64,000 bases of DNA, taken from assembly GCF_905147045.1 (NCBI RefSeq), contig NC_065896.1, positions 335,001 to 399,000 on the forward strand, written 5' to 3'. Source of the stretch: Nymphalis io. Taxonomy: Eukaryota; Arthropoda; Insecta; Lepidoptera; Nymphalidae. The stretch's first letter is position 1. Each line of letters starts with the position of its first letter. Shown here piece after piece: positions 14,301-25,759 of the stretch. The position numbers were made by a program, and so were the translations under genes. Under the pieces are notes generated by a model, which saw only the letters and a program-made list of their open reading frames with translations, had not been told where the DNA came from and did no database searches.

Positions 14301-14986
14301 AAATGTTCTTTTCTACTTATTAAGAGTTCGCTTTAACATAACTTTCCAAGTGTATCGAAGCAGATTCATGAAATAAGCTTTTAATCTTGTGCTACAAGTG
14401 AGGAGTTACTTTTTTTCATAACATTTACAGCGGTCATATTACAAGCAGTAGCATTTTATATATAAGATGTGTATTGTTTTAAAGCTTTAATTATTTGATT
14501 AATAAAATAAGCATATATTTATAATAAATTATTAATAGTATGGTATAAACCTGTAAGAAATCTTCTTCCAGAACCAGATTTAAAATAATAAGGATCCAAA
14601 GCAACAGACTTCACAACTCTTCCTAAAGTTAAATTATGAGTATTGTCATCAGTATAAAGACCATACACCAACACTTTGCCGTCGTCTGAGCAGCTGGCGA
14701 TGTAGTCTCCATTCACGTCCACTGATATTTTGTTCACTGCGATAGCATGAGCTTGCAGATCTTTTTGATTGTTGTCTTGAGATATAGGCACTGTATTACC
14801 TTCGTGATCTAGTAAGTGAATTACTCCCCACTGAGTTCCGAGGCAAATAAACTTCGTATGAACGCAAATACAGCTTACAGCGTCTTTCAAGAGTATATTT
14901 TGAACGTCATTACCCATTCGACAATATTTAAGTTTGGGTTCCATTTTTCGGTTTAAGCTATCGCAGCTCCCTGAATTTATTGCCAT
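11350..14986 (-). CDS. VPS41: VPS41, HOPS complex subunit (Drosophila light homologue)
   Basis: VPS41 is a subunit of the HOPS tethering complex, which drives fusion of late endosomes and other vesicles with lysosomes. Two exons on the minus strand, 14551-14986 and 11350-13436, give 840 residues, close to the usual length of about 850. The join is in phase (ACA G / GT GAT). Exon 1 plus the start of exon 2 encode the N-terminal WD40-type propeller (ISVDVNGDYIASCSDDG). The middle is the helical clathrin-repeat (CHCR) region, including YLEALALLYCYQKKYDKAL. The C-terminus is a RING-H2 finger with visible ligands C791, C794, C814, H816, H819, C822, C832 and C835. The ATG at 14986 opens the frame. 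The exon 1 donor is a weak GTTTAT. The single 1.1 kb intron (13437-14550) holds only AT-rich sequence. No disruptions are seen, so the gene should be functional. Confidence 0.96.
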
Positions 14987-15436
14987 TGTAAGACATTCAA
15001 TTAAATTACATACTCGTTAGAGACTGCTGTGAAGAACAAGGAAATCAAAATAATTTTCCCTTCCTCTATTGTTTCGATGTTTTCTTATTCATATTGGTGA
15101 CATTGACGTTCAAATAGTGTTACAACTTACAACATATTACTTTGTAATATATATGAATTGTTAACATTGCTATGATAAATAAAAAAATGTAATTAAATTA
15201 CTGATGCATAAAAAACTATACATTTATATATATTCGATATTAATTGTTGTATTTATTTGTCTTTTTTTGTTATTAAAAAAAGTAAGTAATACCTTGCACA
15301 ATTTAAAAAAAGGCGCTATAAAATTTAAAAAGTTTATCGTATTACTTCGAGTCTCGTGAACTATTACCAATTTGTTCGATTGTTTCTTTTTTGTGACTAA
15401 GCGATATCACTTTAATATTTAGATTAAATAAGAACT
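14987..15436. promoter_or_regulatory. Shared divergent upstream region of VPS41 and the Pol nu-like gene
   Basis: The two start codons face away from each other across 450 AT-rich bases, so both promoters and 5' UTRs must fit in or near this interval unless there are upstream non-coding exons. No TATA box, CpG-rich block or conserved element could be assigned with confidence. A compact bidirectional promoter is inferred from geometry only. Confidence 0.5.
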
Positions 15437-18400
15437 ATGGAAAATAATACAAATTTTAATTCAAATGAGTTGTTATTACTTCGGAAATGTGAAAAACATT
15501 TGTCTCCATTTGGATTAAAAGTTATGGCCACATGGATAAAAATCAAAAACGGTATGTTCTTACCGTGTCTCATAATATTTTCTTAATCTTAAATTTCTAA
15601 ATTGTATATGCAGTTATTTTATTATAGAAAGTCAAAATAAGGAAAATAATTTGAATCAGTCAAAACAACAGTCTCAAAACAAAAAAATGATTAAGTAAGT
15701 TTTATTTTAATTCGAAATGATATAAAACAGCATCATTCTTTGTAATATTGCTATATTTATTATGAACATTACAGATTTAATGAATCGAATGTGCCCTTAA
15801 CACTATCAAAAATAAGTACGGAAAATGGAAATAGTTATGTAGGTAATAACAATATCCCAGTAGTGTCTACATCAATCGATTTATTAAAAACAACAGATTT
15901 TAATAGCGGTGTGAATGTACCAACTGAAACAACTAATTGTGTTGCTTCTACCACATCCTATTGTTGTTTAGAGTTAAAACTTCCACATCAAAGTACAAAC
16001 CAAGTCAAAGAAATATCTAATGAAAAATATGAGCCAAGTGAAGCTATTCCGTGGAATGATATTTTCGATAGAGAAATCTTTAAGGAAATTTACGAGTCAA
16101 GTAATGTGACATGTGAAGTGACAAATGATAATAGCAATGATAAAATGGAAAAGAAAAATGATGTTGCCTTTAATATGAAATTACCTCCAAATAAAAAAAA
16201 GGTACAACTAGAATTAGATCACGTAGGCGATAACGACGGTGAAAGAAAAACTAAAAATACAACAAAAGCCGTAGAACCGCTGAAAAAGAAATCAAAAACA
16301 AACGAGCAATATAAAGGGATATCAAAAAATATTTTTCGAAAAGAAAAATATAAGACTACCGTCAAAAATTGGCTTAATTGTGTAGATCCAAATAATAAAG
16401 TGGAACCGGATACCTTCGACCACGTTTACGGTAATGAAATTGATTGCAACATTCATGCAGCGAGGAATGGCAATAAAACGCCACCAACACATTATAAGCA
16501 TTCAAACGAGACAGTTTTCAAACATAAAAATAATAAAAAGATTATACAAGCACAATTAGCTAATAAGGACGGGATAATGAAATTTGAAAAACCTATAAAA
16601 TATGCTGAAGTAACTAAAATGGTAGAAAACAGTAATGCCAAGGACAATAACGAAGGAATCGATGAAAAAAAAGAAAAATCTTCAAAGGCAATAAAAGATA
16701 AAAAGGTCGCTAAGTTTATTGCGCCAATCAAATCACAATTACCGGTTAAAGATCTAACATTCAATGTTATTGTTATAAATGATAACAATTTCACACAATA
16801 TATAATTGAATTAGAATCGATAGACAATTGTGAAGTTGTTATAATATTAGTGTATAGGTAGGATTATAGTTAAATTTATTTACTTAATATTTACACTTTG
16901 AAGTGTGTCAAAAATTAAGGTGGCAAGATTAACCATCTCATCTGCATTTAACTTTATTGGCTAAGTAGCTCTGTTTGCTCGAAGTACGTAGCTAATAAAC
17001 TACACCCACTTGGTGATAGGGCTTTGCGCAAGTCCGTCTGGGTAGGTTTCAACAATAACACACCACCACAATCTGATCTGATCCTGAATAATGTGTTCTT
17101 CTGAGTAGTGTTAATGAATTACATTACTAAATCGCAAATTGTATCACTTTAAAAACAGCAACGGATTCAGCCAGCTGAACTGTCAGCACACAGACGTCAA
17201 TAGTGTTGCTGAAGGAATTCTGCTCTATTGGAATGATAAATTCTATTATTTACGAGGATACATAAACGGGTGCACGTAAGATACTAAGTTTAATTTGTTC
17301 TTGTCCTCCCGACCGATTTTTCTCCGATCACTTTTAGAAATATATCAAATCAGTAACAAGTAGTAAATTGTCTATGGGTTCATCTTATCTTTGGTTAGTT
17401 TAGCGGTCAGGAGGGCATTATCAATGAGTACAATGCGTTATAAAAGTATAAAATTGATTTCTTTCCAGCGAAACATTACGGAAAATATTTTCGAACAATA
17501 TGCTAACTTGCTACGAAGCTAAAGACTTAATTATATATCTGAAGTGTATTTTTGAGCTATCATTCACAGTTTTAAATGTTATTGACATTAAGGTAATTGA
17601 TTCACCTAAAAATATTCGTGCAGTTTTATAAAAATCTTAAAAAAAATATTTCGAACGTACGGCAGATTGGGTCGAGCTTGCTCAGTCCAGACAATCCACC
17701 GGAAAATTTCTTTGAAGTGCAGAAGCTTATAGAATGTACGCCAAATTTTACGATAGCAACTGAGTGCTCGTTGCAAAAGGCAGCCTGGTACATTACTCTT
17801 CTAAAGGATAGCTCGGTTAAGTTAAAGGGATTGCTGGTGGAAAACGGTCTTTGGAAGGTTTTTGTGGATATTGAAATGAAGATATTACTGATAGTAGCGG
17901 GTAATTATATTACTATAGTATTTTTATAAGAAATTCGGAAAATAAAATCTTTTGAGATTTTGAAGCAGTATTTAGAGTAATTTTAATCTTAAAGTTGTTT
18001 TGATACTCTTAGCATTGATAAGAAAACGTGTTACACGCCGTGTCACACCCATCAGTATCTATTTATATGCATACACAGATATGCAACATCGCGGCGTGTC
18101 CGTGGATGTAGACGAGCTGAAGTCGATGGAAAATATTTTGATGATCCGAATGAAAGAAATTGAAAGTGAATGCTACAAAGCCGCCGGGAAGACTTTCCAG
18201 ATCAATTCGACGCTGCAAGTTCGGGCCATCCTCTACGACGAGTTGAAGCTGGATACAAAGTGTAATGTGAAGATAAGGGAGACAACTTCCAAAGGGGCGA
18301 AGTCTACGGCTGAAGCTATGGTGACTATTGACATAACTAGCGCACCGAAACGCGGGAGTATAACACTACCAACTTCTGATAAAACTAATAATATTTATCG

Positions 18401-21400
18401 GCTCGATACAGGGTTCCAATTTGCGACTACTTAATTACCAAAAATTGATTGATTGACTTATTTATTTAATTATCACTATTTTAGAGCGATAAATAAATAG
18501 GTGATTTACTACTATCCACCACCACTAACGAGACCTATATAATAAAATAGTTACTAAATACCGATTCATTATAACCAGATACCACTCATCAGATATTCTA
18601 CCGCAAAACAGAAGTACTTGGTATTGTTGTGTTCCGGTTTGAAGGGTGAGTGAGCCAGTGTAATTACAGGCATACATAACATCTTAGTTCCCAAGGTTGG
18701 TGGCGCATTGCTGACGGAAGCCATGGTTAACATTGCCCATATGCTCGTCCGTCTTCTTATCCTATAAAAAAAAGTCAGTAAAAAGTTACAGCTGAAAGAA
18801 AAGTCATGTTTTTTTACCTTTTTATACGAAAATCGCATCTGGCTTAATCTTTGTTCCAGTTACGCAGTTTGACGTCGGTTCATCCGCTGCCGAAATTGAT
18901 ACTAGAGTACAGGCACCTGCACAAGGCGCATGCGACCTTTCTAGCTGGTATCGCGCAACATGTGAAAGACGGAGTCGTCAGACCCGCTTGGTTTTAACTC
19001 ATTTATTATCTAATAGTATAATGTGAATTCAAAGTTTATTCATCCTTCGCGTTGTATTTATTGACACGACAGATAACTGACGAGTAACTCACTTCTCTTT
19101 CATCACTCCGTCTCACTCTTGTTATGCTTCGTGCGATACATCAGTATTATTTTTTTGTTATTTTTTGTCAGCTCACACTGAAGTGCATAGCGAATGTTTA
19201 TTAATTTTGTATGATGTAGGGATCAAATTGCGGCCGCGACGGGTCGTATAGCATGCAATAATCCCAACCTCCAGGCTGTACCTAAAACGCCTTTCAACCT
19301 TGTTTTGTTTCCGAAGGACGGAGACGACGGTGAGGATAATACTAAGTAGACTAGTTACAAGTGTGTCATAATAAGTTAACTATTCCATAATAATTCATCC
19401 CATACGGTCATCAACTTCAGAGCTACTCATGTGCGTTCTTAATCGTCGTCGGTTCTGTGCGTTGTTAGCAACAACGTAATATTCAAGTAATCGTCGTTTT
19501 TGAAGTATTTTGACGTGGAATCGGGATACAGAAATTTCTCGACGAAATCCTAGAGCAGGCGGAAGGTCTCGGAGGTGTGATGATTTCTTCCTGACCGATA
19601 TCGACCCCGGTACTGCTCAAGGGAGAGTACACTCGTGAGCGTGCTCTCTACTCACTCTTATAATCCGACGATCTCGAATTTACGAGACGATCTGAAATTG
19701 CACTACTGCGAAGTTCTTGACGGATAAATCCGGTTAGTTTGTATTTTGGATGCACCCCCGGGCCGACACCCGCGCTCACGAGGCGACACCCGCAGGTGTG
19801 GCGGCGCCGCTCCGGCGCGCGTACGTGCCGCGCGCGGGGCGGCGCCTGCTGGCGGCAGACTTCCGCCACGCCGAGTGCCGCGTGCTGGCGGCGCGCGTGC
19901 GCGACGGCCGCCTGCGCGCCGCGCTGGCGCAGCCCGACCTGTTCCGGCACCTCGCGCAGCTCTGGTGAGGCCTTGCGCCCGCCCGCGCCAAACCGATTAC
20001 CTTTGTCTTTATATACGAAGTAGCACCAGTAAACGGTTAGGCTCAATCTTTGACGTCGGCACCGTGAACATCTCCGTCATGCCCCCCAGCCATTGGAGCC
20101 ATCGGTCCATTATATATTGCAGACCCAACTAAAACACAAATGCAGCCATACAATTTTGGTTTGACGGGGCGATGACTGCGAGTGCGCGTCACCTAACATG
20201 GCGCGCTCGCGCGGAACCCTTCCACCAGTAAACATAGCCGGTGCGGGCCCGGGGACGACAGGTCGAACGAGGCGGACGCGGCCGTGACTGCGGCGGAGCG
20301 CTCGCGCACCAAGCGGCTCGTGTACGCGAGCGTGTACGGCGCCGGCGCCAGGAAGCTCATGGAGATCCTCGACGTGGACTACGAGCGAGTGCTCTCGATT
20401 ATGACCAGTTTTAACAGTTGAGTGAACGAAGATATGTAACCCGCCTTTCGCGACCACGATCTTTAATTCGTATACATTGGCTACTAATTAAATAAAGAAC
20501 TAAAACGAAAGACATTTTTGTTATAGGAACATTTCCATCGCTCAAAAATTTTAGTAAATCGGTTGTAACTGAATGTGAGAACCGCAACGGTCGCCTGACG
20601 CTCGCGAGTGGGAGGGCGAGGACCTTCCGCAACATTTGCAGTTCCAACTTCGCGGAAAAGTCGCACGCGGAACGACAAGCCGTTAACTTCATTATACAGG
20701 GTCGATACTCGCTAACTAAAAATTGAAACATCTTTTTGTATATAGTCTACCTCTAAATGTTCTGTTTTCCTTGTAACGGTTCCTCAGGTACGGCAGCTGA
20801 TTTGTGCAAAACAGCGATGATTCTAACTACGGACGAGTTGAGGAAGGCAGATCCTCCGATCGATGGCCATCTGGTGCTGCAGATACACGATGAGCTCGTA
20901 TGGGAAGTGCTGGAAGAACACCTGGACAGAGCTGCTGGTAAGATTGCATTGTAAATGATAATATTGTAGATAATTTCAATCAACTATTACCCGGAATGTG
21001 CCGATATAGATAACCAACTGCAAAAGTTAACATATGTCACAAATGTGGAAAACAGATATTGAGATCACGTCGGTCACACGATCTCTTGAATCTTGAGGTA
21101 TTGAGGCAGATAATTTTGAGAGACGGATCCAGGTATGAGGCTAGCCTATACTCAAAGACCGAAGGAATAATATATATTTATTTACGACACGTCACAATTG
21201 TTTGAGTACCCTGTACTGACTGATTGGTTAATGTATTATAATAATCTAATAATAAATTGTTATGATTTCGTCGTGCCAAATATGGAGTACAATTAAAAAG
21301 GCGATGTGCTGACGGCACATTTTATTGCCTTTTTTACTGTCTTTAGCTATGCCTCTTACTCAAGCATATCTTGTTTACCTTGTTTGATCTTTACATTTGG

Positions 21401-22044
21401 CAGTGGTTGTGGAGCTCAAAGTCAAAAGCCCTCATTCAATATAGAAACGCTGCATTTGCTTAATTATCGTAAATCTACCAGCGGTTCGGAAGTAAACACC
21501 TCAGACTTGAGATGAACCGGTGAAAGAAACTCAGCGAGATTTTTTCAGTGTTATTCGTTATCAACAAGCAGATGAATTCATGTTATAATGTTATCAACAC
21601 TTGATCCTTCTTGGCCCTACTGGTGGTAGGGCTTTGTGCAAGCCCCTCTAGGTAGGTACCACCAACTCGTCAGATATTCTACCGTAAAACAGCAGTACTT
21701 GTTATTGTTGTGTTCCGGCTTAAATGGTGAGTGAGCTAGTGTAATTACAGGTACAGGGACATAACACCTTAGTTCCCAAGGTTGGTGGCGCATTGGCGAT
21801 GTAAGCGATGGTTAACATTTCTTACAATGCCAATATCTGTCATATACTATTATAAAAAAAACTTTATCGCTGCGGTATTTTTCCAATGTAAACCACACAC
21901 GGCAGTACTATTCCAGCCATTATCAAAGCGACGATGGAAAATTGCGGTCGAGAATGCGGTATGGACATAGCGCTACCCGTCGCGATGTATCGCGGAACGA
22001 ATTGGGGGGAATTGGAAGAATTCATCCCGAAGGACATTATTTAG
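15437..22044 (+). CDS. POLN: Family-A DNA polymerase, Pol nu-like
   Basis: Animal family-A polymerases act in lesion bypass and repair synthesis in the nucleus. Fourteen exons: 15437-15551, 15628-15694, 15775-16857, 17159-17275, 17469-17592, 17624-17900, 18079-18320, 18860-18990, 19220-19329, 19796-19964, 20262-20416, 20527-20700, 20788-20937, 21917-22044. They total 3042 bases (1013 residues) with an unbroken phase chain. Residues about 61-422 form a Lys/Asn-rich, probably disordered N-terminal region, followed by a degenerate exonuclease-like part. Polymerase landmarks are TGR at 726-728, motif A with catalytic D777 and steric-gate E782, O-helix RSRTKRLVYASVYG (825-838), and motif C QIHDE with HDE at 955-957. 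AERQAVNFIIQGTAADLCK and the absence of a helicase domain favour Pol nu over Pol theta. Motif A (ADFRHAECR) is divergent from the usual DFSQIELR. Several donors are weak (GTTTTA, GTTGAG, GTCGAT). Exon 10 is extremely GC-rich. Confidence 0.88.
17005..17062 (+). repeat. SINE-1 head fragment, intron 3 of the Pol nu-like gene
   Basis: GGTGATAGGGCTTTGCGCAA followed by GTCCGTCTGGGTAGG matches the head of the SINE-1 family and nothing else of the element remains. Confidence 0.5.
18577..18772 (+). repeat. SINE-1 copy, intron 7 of the Pol nu-like gene
   Basis: Lacks the head, but the CATCAGATATTCTACCGC, GTTCCGGTTTGAAGGGTG, CCCAAGGTTGGTGGCGC and ATATGCTCGTCCG blocks follow in order and end in an A-rich tail. 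It carries an internal deletion near the TTAACATT/CCATATG junction. Confidence 0.7.
21430..21575 (+). repeat. Dispersed repeat with ACCAGCGGTTCGGAAG core
   Basis: The blocks AATCTACCAGCGGTTCGGAA, ACCGGTGAAAGAAACTCAGC and the following T-run recur at about 53985-54060 (CTACCACCGGTTCGGGAA, GACCGGCGAAAGAAACGCAG). This is a known type of lepidopteran repeat end; the parent element is not identified. It lies in the last intron of the Pol nu-like gene. Confidence 0.5.
21618..21862 (+). repeat. SINE-1 copy in the last intron of the Pol nu-like gene
   Basis: Contains the GGTGGTAGGGCTTTGTGCAA head, AGATATTCTACCGTAAAACA, TTCCGGCTTAAATGGTGAG, CCCAAGGTTGGTGGCGCATT and an A-rich end. It stops about 55 bases before the acceptor of the final coding exon at 21917. 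Confidence 0.75.
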
Positions 22045-22122
22045 CTACATAGTCATTATAATTTTTGTAATACATGTAGTAGTCCATTTTAGTTTTAGTG
22101 TCAGGTAGTCTAGTGAAAATAT

Positions 22123-22395
22123 AACAGCCTGTAAATATCTCACAGCTGGGCAAAAGCCTCTTGTCTTGAGCTTTGGAGGTTAATCCTCCGCGATGTTTCA
22201 ATGCGAGTTGCTGGATACATATATATCATAATTTTATCCGACGTACACAGGTTTATATACGATATTTTAATTCACCGAAAACGAGATTAATTATAAACAC
22301 AAATTGATCACTTGTAAACTCAGAGGGCTACCGAGTTTGGATCTGCTATATCCGGTTAAACATCACGTATCCCAGCCTCTGGACCAAATCCTCTA
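22123..22395 (-). repeat. SINE-2-related element, old minus-strand copy
   Basis: Starts with AACAGCCTGTAAATATCTCA and CAGCTGGGC, the SINE-2 tail in reverse. Diverged internal blocks follow (GATGTTTCAATGCGAGTTGC, CACCGAAAACGAGATTAATT). It is older or from a sister subfamily and lies directly downstream of the Pol nu-like stop codon. Confidence 0.5.
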
Positions 22396-23370
22396 GTAAA
22401 TAGAAGAAATACACAATGCATGAAAATAACAACACAGTTAATTATTTCTTATACAATATATTATCACTGAGTACAATAACTTTGATATTAATGTCAGAGC
22501 TTAATACAGAACACACTCCAAGTAATATAATTAAATAAATACAAAGGATATGTAAAAACAACAAAGTCATACATAGTGACCAAAAAATATCGGCTGACTA
22601 AACACCTTTACACGAGTATATATTTCATTTTTAAAATATAATTTCGTTTCTAATGTATTTATATTACTAAAAAAAGGAGTAATTCAATAAATGTGTCAAA
22701 AATAACTTTTTTACATGCATTTTTCGTTATTACTAGTTGTCAACAAAATTTAATCTCTAGTTACTGAAAAGTTGGTTTAAACTAAATCTTAACTAAGTTG
22801 CTTGACATGCGTAAATTATGATATAATGACTTAAGTATATAAGAACGAGGTGGCAACTGCCAACGACAAATGGGCGACGGTGACAATTGGTTAACAAATA
22901 ATAATTAAGAGCGTTTATTCCAACTGCCGCTTGTAAATTTTTGTCATTTATAAACTGGTGGTACAGCTACGTGAAACTCATTAGATATTCTACCGCAAAA
23001 CAGCAGTAGTTGATATTTTGTTCTGTTCCGGTTTGAAGAGTGGGTGAGCCAGTGTAATAATAGTGTAGTGTACAATACCAATGTCTATGGGCGTTGGTGA
23101 CCGTACCGTACCGTAACAGCCTGTGAATGTCCCACTGCTGGGCTAAGGCCTCTGCCTCGAATCTCGCGGGCAGCGGGGCGGCGGCGGCGGCGGCGCGGGA
23201 GCGGCAGGATCTTACGCGTATAATCAAATGGACCGGCCCTCGAATACAGCGGTGCAGGAGCGGCGCGGGGGCGGGCAACGAGCGGTGCACTCCAGTCAAG
23301 CGGTGACCGCCCGCGTTGCGCGTCTGCATTGTAGGTATAGTGTTGTACATTTTTTTTGTGACGTATCAAA

Positions 23371-23487
23371 ATGTCTTCGGACGTGCAAGAGCTAATTATT
23401 TCGGCAATCTTTGAGAGGACACCCATATGGAACAGCAAAGATGTGAACCATAAAAATAGAAGAATAATTAACCAATTATTAGTCGTA
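23371..23487 (+). pseudogene. N-terminal fragment of the Harbinger accessory ORF (MADF-like)
   Basis: An ATG at 23371 opens MSSDVQELIISAIFERTPIW followed by DVNHKNRR. The pattern of LI..I..R..IW, then a NHKNR-type block, matches the start of MADF DNA-binding domains, which PIF/Harbinger elements carry in their second protein. After about residue 38 the frame runs into the reverse complement of the transposase gene, so only the start survives. Domain assignment is by pattern only. Confidence 0.55.
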
Positions 23488-23646
23488 GAATTTGTCGGGA
23501 TTTTGTCTCTGTTCTTCATAATTTCGATAAAACTCGCCATTTATTTTCCTTGCCCTATAGTAGGGATCCACTTCTTCTTTTGCCCACAATAAATCGAGCG
23601 TTAGGAATAAATTTGAATCAAAAAGATGTCGCCGTTTTTCAGACAT
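23482..23646 (-). pseudogene. N-terminal fragment of a Harbinger-type transposase (DDE nuclease)
   Basis: The minus-strand frame from ATG 23646 reads MSEKRRHLFDSNLFLTLDLL, then KINGEFYRNYEEQRQNPDKF. The GEFY...L...PDKFY pattern is the characteristic N-terminal lead-in of insect Harbinger nucleases, just before their RMS block. The frame ends at an abrupt junction near 23480, where the internal deletion joins it to the accessory ORF. All catalytic residues are missing, so the copy cannot be autonomous. Confidence 0.65.
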
Positions 23647-24141
23647 TTCGTTCGCGAATAAAAACAAATATCTCGACAACACAACCATGAACACAACACT
23701 ACACCGCTATAGTGCCGCGCGATCTGCCCGCTGGTTTGGAGAACAGGTATGCGTTGCCCGCTCCGCTGCCGCGCCGCCGCCGCCGCCGCCCCGCTGCCCG
23801 CAAAATTCGAGGCAGAGGCCTAAAGGCCTCCTCTCCTCTTTTTGAGGAGAAGGTTTGGAGCTTATTCCACCACGCTGCTCCAATGCGGGTTGGTAGAATT
23901 CACATGTGGCAGAATTTCAGTGAAATTAGACACATGCAGGTTTCCTCACGATGTTTTCCTTCACCGTAAAGCACGAGATGAATTATAATCACAAATTAAG
24001 CACATGAAAATTCAGTGGTGCTTGCCCGGGTTTGAACCCACGATCATCGGTTAAGATTCACGCGTTCTTACCGCAGGGCCATCTCGGCTTTTTGACGGCG
24101 TTGGTGACCACTTACTTCCTATTCTATAAAAAAAAAAACTT

Positions 24142-25759
24142 GTGTGCGATGTGAGTGCGTATGTGTGTATAATCACAACTACATAAGGACTAGAGTAGCC
24201 AAACGAAATAAAACGTCTTGATCCTATTACATTTTATTATTCTGTAACGTTTTGTGGGTATAAATAACAAACGAATACAAACATACGAGTCATAATAAAT
24301 TACTGAAATAATAAACTACCTATTGGATATAGGCAGTTATTTAAAATAAATAAAAAATAAGGAAAAAAATTAAATCGATTTTTCCTCATGGTAACCGTTT
24401 TTGATTACTATTAACAAACGCAGTGCAATAGTCATGAGTAATTTTATTCAAAATTTGTAGTTAATTTCTAATGATACACAGATTAAAAAAATAGCTGTTC
24501 GGGCTGCTATCATAGCTTTATAAAAAAATCTAGCTGCACAATCTTGTCATGCGTACCGTAAAAATGTATTGTCGTCAGAAGAATTTAAACTTTAAATATC
24601 TATGAAAAAAATGTATATAAATACAAAATAAATTATATACAAAATAAGTTTTGATCAAAACGATTTATCCGTAATTTAAAGACAAACTTAATTATTGCAC
24701 GAGTATTTATTCGGTTAAAGATGAAGTTTTGTAGATTTAAAAATATTGCTTTAAGTTTAATATTCTGGATTCTGCTTAGTTAAAGTTACTTATTTTCTAA
24801 AATAATAAAATATACGAATATTAAAAAAATATCATTGGCTAGAGTAAGAAGTCTGTTCGCCTTTGTAGTTTTTACAGGAATAACTTAGGGCTCATTTAAA
24901 CATGACTTATTTAATTCGTCAAATATCAGTGGTTTTAATGTAGGATTTTCCAATGTAGAAAATATTCATGACTTTTAGAGAAAACCTGCGTAACGGGCTA
25001 ATCTAGTATAAACGCTCTTAAATATACAAAAATATTTAAAGGAACTATTGAATTTGATGTATAAATAAAAAACAGACAGCCTCATATACTTTAAAGCTTT
25101 TAAGCTTAAGCTTATAGCTTTAAAGTTCTTAATTACAGTAAATATACATATAAATTTTTGATACCAATCAATTTAACATAATAATGAATACAGAGAGATA
25201 TTTATAGAAATAAATATATTATAAACCCGCAATAAAAATAAAACTAAACTTAAAAATTGAGCGTCGGAAACTTATCTGATTACATACAAGCTTTTATTCA
25301 ACTTCATTATCAAGCTAAATAGTTTGCTCAATAATATTTTTGTAGAAAGATTAAGATAAAAGCTTAATTTAAACATTGTTTATTAATATCAAACTATTTT
25401 AATTGAAAAAGGTTGGAGACGGTTACGAAACGGCTATTTTGTATTCCCGTCTCTCTTCTAAAGTTTTAAATGACCATCTCGGGGACCATTTAGATTTGTT
25501 ACTGATATATTTATAACGATAAGACTGATTTTACGACCTAAGTGTTCAACATTGACTAAGTGAATTATTGCAATAACATATAACTTATTTTGGTGCAGAA
25601 GATATTTAAAGGAGAATGACCAAAAGTGGTCCAAATATAATAATAATATCCTGGGACATTTTTCACACACGGCCATCTGATCCCAAATTAAGCTTGTACA
25701 CAGCTTGTACTATGGAAACCAAACAACTGATATACTATATATATTATTTTTCTTTTGTA
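24142..25759. other. AT-rich intergenic region without recognised features
   Basis: About 1.6 kb of very AT-rich sequence. No exon-like segment, terminal repeat or known SINE block was seen. A short near-repeat of the AAGCTTTAAGCTT type occurs around 25095-25125. Confidence 0.4.

Larger units (their letters stand above)
23147..23820. mobile_element. Non-autonomous PIF/Harbinger DNA transposon (674 bases, internally deleted)
   Basis: Terminal inverted repeats begin with a perfect 16-base match, GGCCTCTGCCTCGAAT at the left and its complement at the right. The imperfect inverted similarity continues through the GC-rich GGGCAGCGGGGCGGCGG stretch to roughly 60 bases. The element is flanked by TAA on both sides (23144-23146 and 23821-23823), the three-base target duplication typical of PIF/Harbinger. 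Inside are the N-terminal pieces of two converging ORFs (see neighbouring entries). The first bases GGCCTC also occur in the SINE target, so the exact left boundary has a small ambiguity. Confidence 0.85.
23103..24096 (-). repeat. SINE-2, tRNA-derived, inserted in SINE-1 and itself split by a PIF/Harbinger element
   Basis: Read on the minus strand from 24096, the tRNA-like head contains an A-box-like GATGGCCCTGCGGTAAG and a B-box-like GTGGGTTCAAACCC (about 24025-24040). The body (CATCGTGAGGAAACCTGCAT, ACCAACCCGCATTGGAGCAG) is cut by the DNA transposon at 23147-23820. The tail is GCCCAGCAGTGGGACATTCA, then GGCTGTTACGGTACGGTACG. It is flanked by 13-base direct repeats. The short tandem tail fits mobilisation by a LINE partner, which is inference. 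Confidence 0.85.
22955..24141 (+). repeat. SINE-1 copy split by a SINE-2 insertion (outer layer of a nest)
   Basis: The left part (22955-23102) carries the ATTAGATATTCTACCGC, GTTCCGGTTTGAAGAGTG and GTCTATGGGCGTTGGTGACC blocks. The right part (24097-24141) resumes with GGCGTTGGTGACCACTTAC and ends in an A-rich tail. The 13-base GGCGTTGGTGACC is present on both sides (23090-23102 and 24097-24109) as the target duplication of the inserted SINE-2. Confidence 0.85.

Noticed and set aside
16492..16827. 111-codon minus-strand ORF
   Set aside because: Antisense shadow of exon 3 of the polymerase gene.
15437..22044. Assignment of the polymerase as Pol theta (mus308)
   Set aside because: No helicase motifs precede the polymerase domain, and the AERQAVNF and KRLVYASVYGAG blocks fit Pol nu better.
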